In this document: piece after piece, positions 25,177 through 33,470 of the stretch | How the letters are laid out: each line of letters opens with the position of its first letter | How positions within the stretch are numbered: the first letter of the stretch is position 1 | Assembly (NCBI GenBank): GCA_902628965.1 | Contig: CACOPB010000006.1 | Coordinates: 1-46,841 of the forward strand | From: an uncultured Pelagibacteraceae bacterium | Lineage (GTDB): Bacteria > Pseudomonadota > Alphaproteobacteria > Pelagibacterales > Pelagibacteraceae | Length of the DNA stretch: 46,841 nt | Direction of reading: 5' to 3' | Position numbers and translations under genes: made by a program | The notes under the pieces: model-generated | Seen by the model: the letters and a program-made list of their open reading frames with translations, nothing else | The model's database searches: none | What the model was told of the DNA's origin: nothing

Positions 25177-26193
25177 TTATAATGCTGCTGAAACCTTTTT
25201 AGCAACATCAGCTGGTACCCAGTCTTTCCACATAGTTTCTGTTTTTAAGAACTCTATTGCAGTAGCTTCCATATCACCACCTGACTCATCTTCATAGAAT
25301 GCTAACATTTTGTTAACTGTAGCTGTTGGAATCGTATATTTTCCAATAAACTCATTTTCTTTTGGATGAGCTTTTGCCCAAGTAGCAAGAACTGACTTAG
25401 TTAATGCCATATCTCTGTACTCACTTGCGCAAGAAGGTTTATAAGCATCTGGACCATTTGCCTTAATGTCTTCTACAACTGCAGACATCGCATCCCAGCA
25501 TGCTTGATCAAACTTAGGCTCCTTTAATCTCACAAGGTCAACCTTACCCATTAAACCAGTTGGTGCCCAATAGTATGTAAAGATTGGTTTTTTCTTTGCA
25601 AATGCACCTGCTATTGCAGCATCTAATGCACCTCCTGAACCTGGATCAAAGTTTGTATAGTATTTATCTAAACCATACTCTTTTTGTTTAACCAAGTTAA
25701 CAGTGTAGCAAGTCCAACCAGATATACAGCTAGTCATTCTGCCTTTTGAAGGATCTTCTGGATCTTTAAATAGCGCAGCTATTTTTGGATCTTTCATATC
25801 TTCAACTGACTTTAAATTGTATTTATCAGCAGTAGCTTTATCTACATAAAATGCTTGCTGAGAGTCTGGTGTGTTTGTTCCCATATGGATAATTGTACCT
25901 GCTTCTTCATGAGGCTTATAATTACCTATGATATTATCGTACCAAACTTCGGTAATAACATCTAACTGTCCGTCGTAATGAGCGGCCATAATTGGAGTTG
26001 TACTACCTTTAGTTACTGATACTTCACAACCATATCCTTTTTCAAGAATAAAAGTGGTAATAGCAGTATGAATATTAGCACTACTCCAATCAAAATCTCC
26101 CAATCTTGCCTTACAATCACCTGCGTTTGCGCTAGACACAATCAAAGATGATAAAAAGAAAATTGAGATAGTTAATTTTTTTAAAAACTTCAT
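25177..26193 (-). CDS. proX: Glycine betaine/choline-type substrate-binding protein
   Basis: The 338-residue protein has a Sec signal peptide (MKFLKKLTISIFFLSSLIVSSANA, cleavage before GDCK) and an OpuAC/ProX binding fold. Aromatics expected to cage a quaternary amine are visible: Trp36 in FDWSSANIH, Trp84 in EVWYDN, and YYWAPTG in the second lobe. Cys pairs (GDCK with YGCEV; SCISGWTCY) could make disulfides. It leads the operon proX-proW-proV-SDR, with a good AAGGAG ribosome site, and is followed by a hairpin. The ligand may be glycine betaine, choline, carnitine or TMAO; the catabolic neighbours favour carnitine, butyrobetaine or betaine. Confidence 0.9.
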   Translation of the reverse strand: MKFLKKLTISIFFLSSLIVSSANAGDCKARLGDFDWSSANIHTAITTFILEKGYGCEVSVTKGSTTPIMAAHYDGQLDVITEVWYDNIIGNYKPHEEAGTIIHMGTNTPDSQQAFYVDKATADKYNLKSVEDMKDPKIAALFKDPEDPSKGRMTSCISGWTCYTVNLVKQKEYGLDKYYTNFDPGSGGALDAAIAGAFAKKKPIFTYYWAPTGLMGKVDLVRLKEPKFDQACWDAMSAVVEDIKANGPDAYKPSCASEYRDMALTKSVLATWAKAHPKENEFIGKYTIPTATVNKMLAFYEDESGGDMEATAIEFLKTETMWKDWVPADVAKKVSAAL

Positions 26194-26324
26194 TTAATTA
26201 TCTCCTTAAGGTTAAGTTTTAATATGAAGATTTAATAATGAATGAAGATAAAAAACAAGCTTTGAATTGAATATACAACTATTAATTGAGTTGATTTGGG
26301 CATTCTTTTATATAAAGTTTAAAT
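26194..26324. promoter_or_regulatory. Divergent promoter region between proX and the BBOX-like gene
   Basis: This 131-base gap must hold promoters in both directions. I see the AAGGAG site of proX at its left end and AT-rich -10-like TATATAA near 26310 for the right-hand gene. No long palindrome or known riboswitch fold is evident. Confidence 0.4.
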
Positions 26325-27452
26325 GTGAGCTCAATTTCCAAACTTGAAAAAAATTCAACTTATTTAAAAGTTATTTGGAATGATGGAGAGGAAAGTAAGT
26401 TCAATTATCTATGGCTGAGAGATAATTGCCCTACAGCTCATGATAAAGACTCAAGACACAGAATGTTTAATATTTTAAATGTTTCTTTAGGGATTAATCC
26501 AAAAAAATATTCAATAAGTACTGATGGAAAGTTGGAAATTGAATGGAGTGAGGGAAATCATACAAGTTATTATGATCCTAAATGGTTAAGAGAAAACTGC
26601 TATACATTAAAAAATAAGCTTAAGTATGTTTCACCTTATAAACTTTGGGACAGTTCATTAGAAAAAGATTTAAAATCAATTCAGATTGATCATGATGAAA
26701 TTGTAAATTCTGATGAAGGTTTGATTAAATGGCTTGAACTTTTGCATCACACAGGAATAGCTATTGTCAAAAATGCTCCAGTAGAGAAAAATTCTGCTTT
26801 TAAAGTTTTAAATCGTATAAGTCACACGCGAGAAACTTTTTTTAAAACACCTTTTGAAGTAATTAATATTCCAAAGCCTAATAATTCTGCATATACCGCC
26901 CACGCTTTAAGAAATCATATGGATTTACCTTGGTTTGAAAATCCACCTGGCTATCAATTTTTACACTGCTTAATAAATTCAGCGAAAGGGGGCGATTCAT
27001 CAGCTGTAGATGCATTTGCAGTAGCAGATTATTTAAGAAATAATGAAAAGGATACTTTTGATATCTTAGTCAATACTCCACTTAAATTTAGGGATAAAGA
27101 TTATACTCAAGAAGCAGTTAGAACTGTTTATGGAACAGCAATTTCACTTACAAAAGATGGAGATTACAACGATATTCGTTATAGTATTGCAACACTAGAT
27201 GCTCTTGATTGTCATCCAGATATAATGGATTCTGTTTACAAAGCTCATCATCGATTTGGAAATTTATTACATGACTCTAAATTTCAAATAAATTTCAGAT
27301 TAGAGCCAGGTGATATTTTTTCATTCAACAATAGAAGATTACTCCATGGACGAACAGAATTTGACCCTAACTCTGGTCATAGACATCTTCAAGGTTATTA
27401 TATGGACAGAGATGAAATTATAGGAAGATTAAAATATCTTAAAAGTAACTAA
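26325..27452 (+). CDS. Gamma-butyrobetaine hydroxylase-like / TmpA-like Fe(II)/2OG dioxygenase
   Basis: The 375-residue protein has the two-domain layout of BBOX: an N-terminal DUF971 zinc-type domain (about 1-105; FNYLWLRDNCP) and a TauD-type catalytic domain. Iron ligands are His198/Asp200 (NHMDLP) and His341 (LLHGR); Arg353 (RHLQGYY) binds 2OG. The trimethylammonium cage of human BBOX (Tyr177, Trp181, Tyr194, Tyr366) corresponds to Phe173, Phe177, Tyr190 and Tyr359. Two of three zinc cysteines are missing (Cys35 and His79 remain), and the carboxylate-holding Asn292 appears to be Ser287 with Arg285 nearby. It could make carnitine from butyrobetaine, or hydroxylate 2-trimethylaminoethylphosphonate. 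Start is GTG at 26325. Confidence 0.85.
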   Translation: MSSISKLEKNSTYLKVIWNDGEESKFNYLWLRDNCPTAHDKDSRHRMFNILNVSLGINPKKYSISTDGKLEIEWSEGNHTSYYDPKWLRENCYTLKNKLKYVSPYKLWDSSLEKDLKSIQIDHDEIVNSDEGLIKWLELLHHTGIAIVKNAPVEKNSAFKVLNRISHTRETFFKTPFEVINIPKPNNSAYTAHALRNHMDLPWFENPPGYQFLHCLINSAKGGDSSAVDAFAVADYLRNNEKDTFDILVNTPLKFRDKDYTQEAVRTVYGTAISLTKDGDYNDIRYSIATLDALDCHPDIMDSVYKAHHRFGNLLHDSKFQINFRLEPGDIFSFNNRRLLHGRTEFDPNSGHRHLQGYYMDRDEIIGRLKYLKSN

Positions 27453-27526
27453 TAGATACAACCTGTTTTAGAAAATTAATTAATTTTAATATTTAAGTAA
27501 TTTTAAATTCACGTTATCTTAACCAT

Positions 27527-27547
27527 TATAATTTACGTTAATGTAAA
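27527..27547 (+). promoter_or_regulatory. ugp operon -10 box and overlapping operator-like palindrome
   Basis: TATAAT at 27527-27532 is a perfect -10 box about 40 bases before ugpB. Beginning at its last base, TTTACGTTAATGTAAA (27532-27547) is a 16-base near-palindrome with one mismatched pair, placed where a repressor would block transcription. I do not see a clear Pho box. Confidence 0.45.
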
Positions 27548-27572
27548 ACATAAATAAATAAGAGAGGGAAAA

Positions 27573-28880
27573 ATGAAAAAAATACTTAGTATTTTAACAA
27601 TTCTATTTACATTCTCTTTTACATCACACAGTTACTCAAAGACAGAAATTCACTGGTGGTATGGAAACAGTGGTTTTCTTGGTGATGTAATTATTGAAAT
27701 TGCAAATAGATTTAATGCTTCACAGGATCAGTATACGGTCATTCCAACAGGTAAAGGAAGTTATGAAGATAACATGGCAGCAACTATTGCTGCTTTCAGA
27801 GCAGGAGATCAACCACATTATTCACAAGTTTATGATGCTGGTGCTGCGATAATGGTGGCCCAAGTTAAAAATGGTGTTGTCATTGGTTTTGAAGACATGG
27901 CAGAGAAATATGGAATTAAAGTAGATGCTGACAATTATATTCCAGGAATTAAAAATTTCTATGCTGACTCTGATGGAAAAATGATTGGTGTTCCTTTTAA
28001 TAGTTCAACTTGTTTAATGTATGCAAACATGGACATATTGAAAAAAGTAGGAATTGAATCAGTTCCAAAAACTTATGAAGAGTTTGAGGCTATGGCTCCA
28101 AAAATTAAAGCTGCTGGATATATTCCTTTAGTACAAAGTCACTTTCCTTGGATATGGACAGAAAATTTCTTTTCAAGACATAATCTACTAATGACTGATG
28201 GAAACAATGGTTACGACGCTGTGCCAACAAAAACTTTATTTGCTGAAACAGATGCATTCGTAATGCATTGGAAAAAAGTTAAGGAATGGTATGAAAAAGG
28301 CTTTTATGGTTATAAAGGAAGAGCATGGGGAGACAACCAAGCTCCATTTATAGCTGGTGAAGCTGCGTTTTGGTTTGGTTCAGCTGCATCTTTCGGTGGA
28401 ATGAAAGGTGTTGTACCTAACTTTACAGTAAATCATATTCCTTACTGGGATTCTGTAACAGGTGGTAAAGAGTATCCAACTTTTATTGGTGGTGCTGCTA
28501 ATTGGATATTAAATGGTCATACAGAAGAAGAGTACAAAGGACTCGCTAAATTTATAGAATTTATGGGTTCTCCAGAAATGGATTTGTATTATCACAATAT
28601 GACTGGTTACTCTGCGGTAACTAAAGGTGGTATAGAGTTAGCTGAAACTATAAACTTCTATAGAGCTTCTCCTTATCACAAAGCAGTTGGTGAACAATTA
28701 AGCTTAGAGGGTTCGACTATTCCTGGCGGATATAGAGCTGGTAACTGGCCACAAATTCGTGAAGTAATTTACGAAAATGTTGAGCCAATGTTAAACGGCA
28801 AAATATCAATCGAAAAAGGTTTGAAGAACATGGATAAAGGTGCAGCTAAATTGTTAAAACAATTTGCTAAAACTTTATAA
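27573..28880 (+). CDS. ugpB: sn-Glycerol-3-phosphate ABC transporter substrate-binding protein
   Basis: A 435-residue periplasmic binding protein that matches E. coli UgpB along its length. It has a signal peptide ending near SHSYSK, then WWYGNSGFLGDVIIEIANRFN, VIPTGKGSYEDNMAATIAAFRAG, VPFNSSTCLMYAN, IGGAANWILNG and the C-terminal GYRAGNWPQIREVIYE. These include the segments lining the glycerol-3-phosphate site in UgpB. It captures G3P and likely glycerophosphodiesters in the periplasm. AGAGAGGG precedes the ATG. A strong hairpin separates it from ugpA. In E. coli ugp is phosphate-starvation controlled; here no Pho box is obvious. Carbon or phosphate supply are both possible uses. Confidence 0.95.
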   Translation: MKKILSILTILFTFSFTSHSYSKTEIHWWYGNSGFLGDVIIEIANRFNASQDQYTVIPTGKGSYEDNMAATIAAFRAGDQPHYSQVYDAGAAIMVAQVKNGVVIGFEDMAEKYGIKVDADNYIPGIKNFYADSDGKMIGVPFNSSTCLMYANMDILKKVGIESVPKTYEEFEAMAPKIKAAGYIPLVQSHFPWIWTENFFSRHNLLMTDGNNGYDAVPTKTLFAETDAFVMHWKKVKEWYEKGFYGYKGRAWGDNQAPFIAGEAAFWFGSAASFGGMKGVVPNFTVNHIPYWDSVTGGKEYPTFIGGAANWILNGHTEEEYKGLAKFIEFMGSPEMDLYYHNMTGYSAVTKGGIELAETINFYRASPYHKAVGEQLSLEGSTIPGGYRAGNWPQIREVIYENVEPMLNGKISIEKGLKNMDKGAAKLLKQFAKTL

Positions 28881-28890
28881 TTAATAAATT

Positions 28891-28926
28891 AAATAAGGAG
28901 GGTATTAATTTACCCTCCTTATTTTT
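28891..28926 (+). terminator. Intra-operon terminator between ugpB and ugpA
   Basis: AAATAAGGAGGGTA and TACCCTCCTTATTT form a perfect 14-base-pair stem around TTAATT, followed by TTATTTT. It is 10 bases after ugpB and about 10 bases before ugpA. Partial read-through would give more ugpB than permease mRNA. Confidence 0.9.
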
Positions 28927-28937
28927 ATTTTACTAAT

Positions 28938-29816
28938 ATGAAAAAAGTCCAATTTAAATCTAGCTATTCACAATATTTATTCTTAGCACCCCAGTTAGGA
29001 ATTTTATTAATTTTTTTATATTGGCCAATCATACAAACTTTTAGAGATGCATTTACAATGCAAGATGCATTTGGATTTGGAACTCAATTTGTATGGTTTG
29101 ATAATTTTTTATTTATTTTTGATGATCCGGCTTACTTTATAGCTTTTAAATTTACAATTATTTATAGTTTTGTAATTACATTAATTACAGGTTCTATCGG
29201 TTTACTGCTTGCTGTTCAGGCAAATAATGTAATGCATGGTAAAAGTACATACAAAACACTTTTAATTTGGCCTTATGCTATAGCACCAGCTGTGGTGGGG
29301 GTTATGGCAAATTACTTCTTTAGCGAAAGATTTGGACTTTTGTATCATCTATTTAATAATCTTTGGGGATTTAATTGGTACGAAAGTGTTTTTGACTCAT
29401 ATATTTATGTAATAATTGCTGGTTCTTGGAAGCAAATTAGTGCTAACTTTATTTTCTTCTTAGCAGGCCTACAAGCTATACAAAAATCTGTAATTGAAGC
29501 ATCAATGATTGACTGCAAAAACAGTTTTAGAAGATTTTGGACAATTACATTTCCACTTTTAATGCCAACCACATTCTTTTTAATAATTATTAATATAACC
29601 TATGCTTTCTTTGACACATTTGGAATTATAGATACAACAACAATAGGTGCTCCTTCAGGTGAAACAAGAACCCTTGTTTATAAAGCCTATATGGATGGAT
29701 TTAGAGGTTTAGACCTGGGAAGTGCAGGAGCTCAATCAATAATGATGATGTTGATTGTATTAGTAATTACAATTTTTCAATTTAGATATATCGAAGGGAA
29801 AATTCATTATAATTAA
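28938..29816 (+). CDS. ugpA: sn-Glycerol-3-phosphate ABC transporter permease
   Basis: The 292-residue permease resembles E. coli UgpA along its length, with APQLGILLIFLYWP at the first helix, YAFFDTFGIIDTTT and the closing FQFRYIEGKIHYN. The EAA coupling loop reads EASMIDCKNSFRRFWTITFPLL; the usual Gly-Ala after Asp is Cys-Lys, an unusual change at the ATPase contact. It forms the membrane channel with a UgpE subunit. No Shine-Dalgarno is visible because the gene begins right after the terminator tail. The stop shares a base with the next start (TAATG). Confidence 0.92.
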   Translation: MKKVQFKSSYSQYLFLAPQLGILLIFLYWPIIQTFRDAFTMQDAFGFGTQFVWFDNFLFIFDDPAYFIAFKFTIIYSFVITLITGSIGLLLAVQANNVMHGKSTYKTLLIWPYAIAPAVVGVMANYFFSERFGLLYHLFNNLWGFNWYESVFDSYIYVIIAGSWKQISANFIFFLAGLQAIQKSVIEASMIDCKNSFRRFWTITFPLLMPTTFFLIIINITYAFFDTFGIIDTTTIGAPSGETRTLVYKAYMDGFRGLDLGSAGAQSIMMMLIVLVITIFQFRYIEGKIHYN

Positions 29817-30637
29817 TGACTAGATTTATTACATCAAGTTTTTCACATTTAATTTTACTCATTGGAATTCTTATCATGGTAATTCCTGTATGGATGATTT
29901 TTGCTAGCTCAACGCATACAAGTTCAATGATTAATATGAACGGTCTTCAAATGTTTTTAGGAGATAGCTTTTATGAAAATTACTTAAGGGTTTTATTGTA
30001 TAAGGGTGGTTTTTTTAAAGAGATAACAGCATTAAAAATGTTTTTTAATAGCTTCATAATGGCAACAGGAGTTGCAATATTGTCCGTTATTACTTCTTTA
30101 ATGGCTGCGTACGCCCTGGTTTATTACAGAATAAAATATGCAACATTATTGTTTTGGATAATATTCATTACAATTTTAGTTCCATTAGAGTTAAGAATTT
30201 TTCCTACTTATTCGGTAATGGCTGAACTTAATCTAGTGAATTCTTACTTTGGATTAATAGTTCCTATTTCAGCCTCAGCAATAGCAACATTATTCTTTCG
30301 ACAATTTTATAAAACTATTCCAGATGAATTACTTGAGTCTGCAAAACTTGATGGAGCAAATACTTGGAGATTTTTTGTTGATTTTTTAATTCCTTTGTCA
30401 AAAACAATGATTGTAGCAATGTTGATATTTATGTTTGTTTTTGGTTATAACCAGTATTTATGGCCACTATTGGTAACAACTTCAGAACAATATTGGACAG
30501 TGGTTATGGGACTAAAAATGATGTCAGGTTCTATTGTTCATCGTTTTGCTTTCGTGATGATGTCTATGGTTCCACCAATTTTAATCATAATTGTATTACA
30601 GAAACATTTTATTAAAGGGGTTTTTCAAGATAAATGA
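29816..30637 (+). CDS. ugpE: sn-Glycerol-3-phosphate ABC transporter permease, UgpE paralogue 1
   Basis: A 273-residue UgpE-type permease with six helices; the EAA loop is ELLESAKLDGANTWRFFVDFLIPLSKT. Compared with E. coli UgpE and with the next gene, the last periplasmic loop is about ten residues shorter (MSGSIVHRFAF instead of a longer loop before the final helix). It overlaps the next gene by four bases (ATGA). Two UgpE-type genes in a row are unusual; this copy may be an alternative partner of UgpA, or the two may have split substrate range. Both copies keep an intact coupling loop, so neither looks like a pseudogene. Confidence 0.9.
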   Translation: MTRFITSSFSHLILLIGILIMVIPVWMIFASSTHTSSMINMNGLQMFLGDSFYENYLRVLLYKGGFFKEITALKMFFNSFIMATGVAILSVITSLMAAYALVYYRIKYATLLFWIIFITILVPLELRIFPTYSVMAELNLVNSYFGLIVPISASAIATLFFRQFYKTIPDELLESAKLDGANTWRFFVDFLIPLSKTMIVAMLIFMFVFGYNQYLWPLLVTTSEQYWTVVMGLKMMSGSIVHRFAFVMMSMVPPILIIIVLQKHFIKGVFQDK

Positions 30638-31485
30638 AAATTAAACCACTTCAAATAATTGCTCATATTATTTTAATATTAGGAGTATTGTTAATGGTAG
30701 TTCCGATTTGGATATCTTTTGCAAGTTCTTCACATGACTCTGTAACTATACTGACAGAAGGCATGAAGTTTCATATAGGTGACCAACTAGCAAGAAACTA
30801 TAACGAAGTTTTAAATGAAAAAGGTGGTTGGTCAGAAGAAGTGACAGCTGCAAAAATGTTTATTAATAGTTTTATAATGGCATTAGGAATTGCAACACTT
30901 AAAGTAGTTATTTCTGCAATGTCAGCATATGCTCTGGTTTATTATAGGTTTAAATTAGCTGTACCAATTTTTTGGTTAATCTTTATTACTTTACTTGTTC
31001 CTTTGGAGGTAAGAATTTTTCCAAGCTATAAAATTGTATCTGATTTAGGTTTAACAAATTCATATACAGGCCTTATTCTTCCATTAGTTGCCTCAGCAAC
31101 AGCAACTTTTTTCTTCAGACAATTTTACAAAACAATTCCAGATGAACTATTGGAGTCAGCAAAATTAGATGGAGCAAATGCTTGGAGTTTTTTCATAGAT
31201 TTCTTGGTTCCATTATCTAAAACTATGATAGCAGCAATGTTTATCTTTATGTTTGTATATGGATATAGCCAATATTTATGGCCGCTAATAATGACAACTG
31301 CAGAAGAATATTGGACTGTTGTAATGGGAATGAAAATTATTTACACAGAGAGCTACGAAGGAGTTGCTCTGCCAAGAACGGCAGAAAGATTTGCATATAT
31401 CATTTTGTCAATGATCCCACCTGTTTTAGTGGTAGTATTTTTACAAAAATGGTTCATAAAAGGATTAATTCAAACGGAGAAATAA
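30634..31485 (+). CDS. ugpE: sn-Glycerol-3-phosphate ABC transporter permease, UgpE paralogue 2
   Basis: A 283-residue UgpE-type permease that ends VFLQKWFIKGLIQTEK, close to the E. coli UgpE C-terminus, and keeps a full-length last loop. The EAA loop is ELLESAKLDGANAWSFFIDFLVPLSKT, nearly identical to that of paralogue 1, so both should dock on the same ATPase. It starts in an ATGA overlap with paralogue 1 and is followed directly by ugpC (no gap after TAA). On length and tail this copy is the better orthologue of UgpE; the first is the likely extra copy. Confidence 0.92.
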   Translation: MKIKPLQIIAHIILILGVLLMVVPIWISFASSSHDSVTILTEGMKFHIGDQLARNYNEVLNEKGGWSEEVTAAKMFINSFIMALGIATLKVVISAMSAYALVYYRFKLAVPIFWLIFITLLVPLEVRIFPSYKIVSDLGLTNSYTGLILPLVASATATFFFRQFYKTIPDELLESAKLDGANAWSFFIDFLVPLSKTMIAAMFIFMFVYGYSQYLWPLIMTTAEEYWTVVMGMKIIYTESYEGVALPRTAERFAYIILSMIPPVLVVVFLQKWFIKGLIQTEK

Positions 31486-32538
31486 ATGAGTTTTTTAGAT
31501 TTAAAAAATGTTACTAAGATTTACCCGAACGGAACTAAGGCTGTTCATGAGACTTCATTAAGTATTGATGAAGGAGAATTTATGGTTTTTGTAGGACCTA
31601 GCGGATGTGGAAAATCAACTTTATTAAGAATGGTCGCAGGTTTAGAGGATATTACAGAGGGTGATATTAATCTTGATGGAAAATTAATGAATGAAGTTGA
31701 TCCATCTGAAAGGGATGTAGCAATGGTATTTCAGAACTATGCGTTATACCCACACATGAATGTTTATAATAATTTAGCCTATGGTCTTAAAAATAGAGGA
31801 ATTGATAAAGAAACAATCGAGCAAAAAGTAAATGATGCAGCTAAGTTGCTACAAATTTCAGATTATTTACAGAGAAAACCTTCAATGTTATCTGGAGGTC
31901 AAAGGCAAAGAGTTGCTATGGGAAGAGCAATTGTAAGAAATCCAAAAATATTCTTATTTGATGAACCTCTTTCAAACTTAGATGCAAAATTAAGAATTCA
32001 GATGAGACTTGAAATTAAAAAACTTCAACAAAAGGTTGGAGTAACAAGTATATTTGTTACGCATGATCAAGTTGAGGCCATGACACTTGCTGATAGATTG
32101 GCAGTAATTAATAATGGAATTATTGAACAGCTTGGAACTCCTATAGAGATATATGATAATCCAAAATCCTTATTTGTTGCTGGTTTTATTGGCTCACCGC
32201 AAATGAATTTTTTAGATGGTAATTTAAAAAATAAAACATTATCTGCAGAAAGTTTTAAAATTAAAGATATTATTAGTGACTTTGAGGGAGATGTTACATT
32301 AGGAATAAGACCTGAACATTTAAGTCAAAAAGAAAATGGTTTAATTAATTTAAAAGTGGACTTAGTGGAACAACTTGGTTCGGATAATCTTGTTTATGGT
32401 CAATTGAAGGATAAAAAAGACTTTTGTTACAGGTGTCCAGGAAATCTGATAATTGAAAAAGGTTCTAATCTAAGTCTGAATATTGAGAATAATAAATATT
32501 ATATTTTTGATAAAAGTACCGGCAAAAGAGTTAATTAA
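31486..32538 (+). CDS. ugpC: sn-Glycerol-3-phosphate ABC transporter ATP-binding protein
   Basis: The 350-residue MalK-type ATPase shows Walker A GPSGCGKST, Q-loop VFQNYALYPHM, signature LSGGQRQRVAMGRA, Walker B IFLFDEPLSNLD and H-loop VTHDQVEAMTL. A C-terminal OB-type regulatory domain (about 235-350; GIRPEHL) is present. It powers uptake through UgpA and UgpE. GGAG lies upstream of the ATG inside the ugpE2 tail. The order ugpBAE(E)CQ is the same as in E. coli apart from the extra permease. Confidence 0.94.
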   Translation: MSFLDLKNVTKIYPNGTKAVHETSLSIDEGEFMVFVGPSGCGKSTLLRMVAGLEDITEGDINLDGKLMNEVDPSERDVAMVFQNYALYPHMNVYNNLAYGLKNRGIDKETIEQKVNDAAKLLQISDYLQRKPSMLSGGQRQRVAMGRAIVRNPKIFLFDEPLSNLDAKLRIQMRLEIKKLQQKVGVTSIFVTHDQVEAMTLADRLAVINNGIIEQLGTPIEIYDNPKSLFVAGFIGSPQMNFLDGNLKNKTLSAESFKIKDIISDFEGDVTLGIRPEHLSQKENGLINLKVDLVEQLGSDNLVYGQLKDKKDFCYRCPGNLIIEKGSNLSLNIENNKYYIFDKSTGKRVN

Positions 32539-32540
32539 AT

Positions 32541-33461
32541 TTGATTTTAAGCAAACCAAATCATATAAAAATTTATGGTCACAGAGGAGCAAGAGGTGAT
32601 CTTCCTGAAAACACTCTAGAAAGTTTTAAATATATATTTGAAAATAATATTAATGCATACGAAACCGATATATTAATTTCTAAAGATTTTGTACCAGTTA
32701 TTGCTCATGATTTTAGATTAGATCCAAGCAGAACAAAAGATAAGGAGGGGAATTGGATAGAGGATGAAAATTTAAAAATATTTGATTTAACTTATGAAGA
32801 ACTTTCAAAGTTTGATGTAGGTTCAGTAAATAAATTATCCAGATACGGAAGCAGATTTATTAATCAAAAAAAATTAGAAAACCAAAGAATACCAAAACTT
32901 TCTGAATTATTAGAAGTGTCCTCAAAAAATAAATCTGAAAAATTATTAATAAATTTAGAAATTAAATCTACACCAGAGGAAGAAAATTTGACACCAGAAC
33001 CAGAAGATATAGTAAAATTAATTATGAATGATATAAATGAATCATCTTTAAAGGATAAAATAATCATTTCATCATTTGATTGGAGAACTTTATCAGTAAT
33101 TAAAAATCAGTATCCTGAAATTCCAAGAGCTTACTTAACTCAACATTTGACAGGAATTAATATTAATCAAACTATTTACAACAGATCTCCATGGTTGAGT
33201 TTTTTGCCTTATTATGAAGATCATGAATTGCCAAAAATTATAAAGTCACAAGGTGGAAAAGCTTGGCATCCATACCGAAAAGACATTACAAAAAAACTTG
33301 TCGATATTTCTCATCAAGAAGAATTGCCAGTAAATGTATGGACAGTAAACGAAGAGCACGAAATGTTAAAAATGGTTGAGTACGGTGTAGATGGTATTAT
33401 GACAGATTATCCATTAAGGTTGAAAGAACTTTGTGAGAAAGAAAATATAAAATGGTTTTAG
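32541..33461 (+). CDS. ugpQ: Glycerophosphodiester phosphodiesterase
   Basis: A 306-residue GDPD-family protein without a signal peptide, thus cytoplasmic. GHRGARGDLPENT gives the catalytic His and the first Glu, ETDILISKD and VIAHD the metal and second His region, and INLEIKS a further acidic ligand. It hydrolyses imported glycerophosphodiesters to sn-glycerol-3-phosphate and an alcohol. The start codon is TTG at 32541, two bases after ugpC; the next ATG is far inside the domain. It is about 60 residues longer than E. coli UgpQ, the excess lying in two insertions around residues 65-105 and 140-160. The product would be used by the GlpD-like enzyme at 11441. Confidence 0.92.
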   Translation: MILSKPNHIKIYGHRGARGDLPENTLESFKYIFENNINAYETDILISKDFVPVIAHDFRLDPSRTKDKEGNWIEDENLKIFDLTYEELSKFDVGSVNKLSRYGSRFINQKKLENQRIPKLSELLEVSSKNKSEKLLINLEIKSTPEEENLTPEPEDIVKLIMNDINESSLKDKIIISSFDWRTLSVIKNQYPEIPRAYLTQHLTGININQTIYNRSPWLSFLPYYEDHELPKIIKSQGGKAWHPYRKDITKKLVDISHQEELPVNVWTVNEEHEMLKMVEYGVDGIMTDYPLRLKELCEKENIKWF

Positions 33462-33470
33462 TTTATCCTA

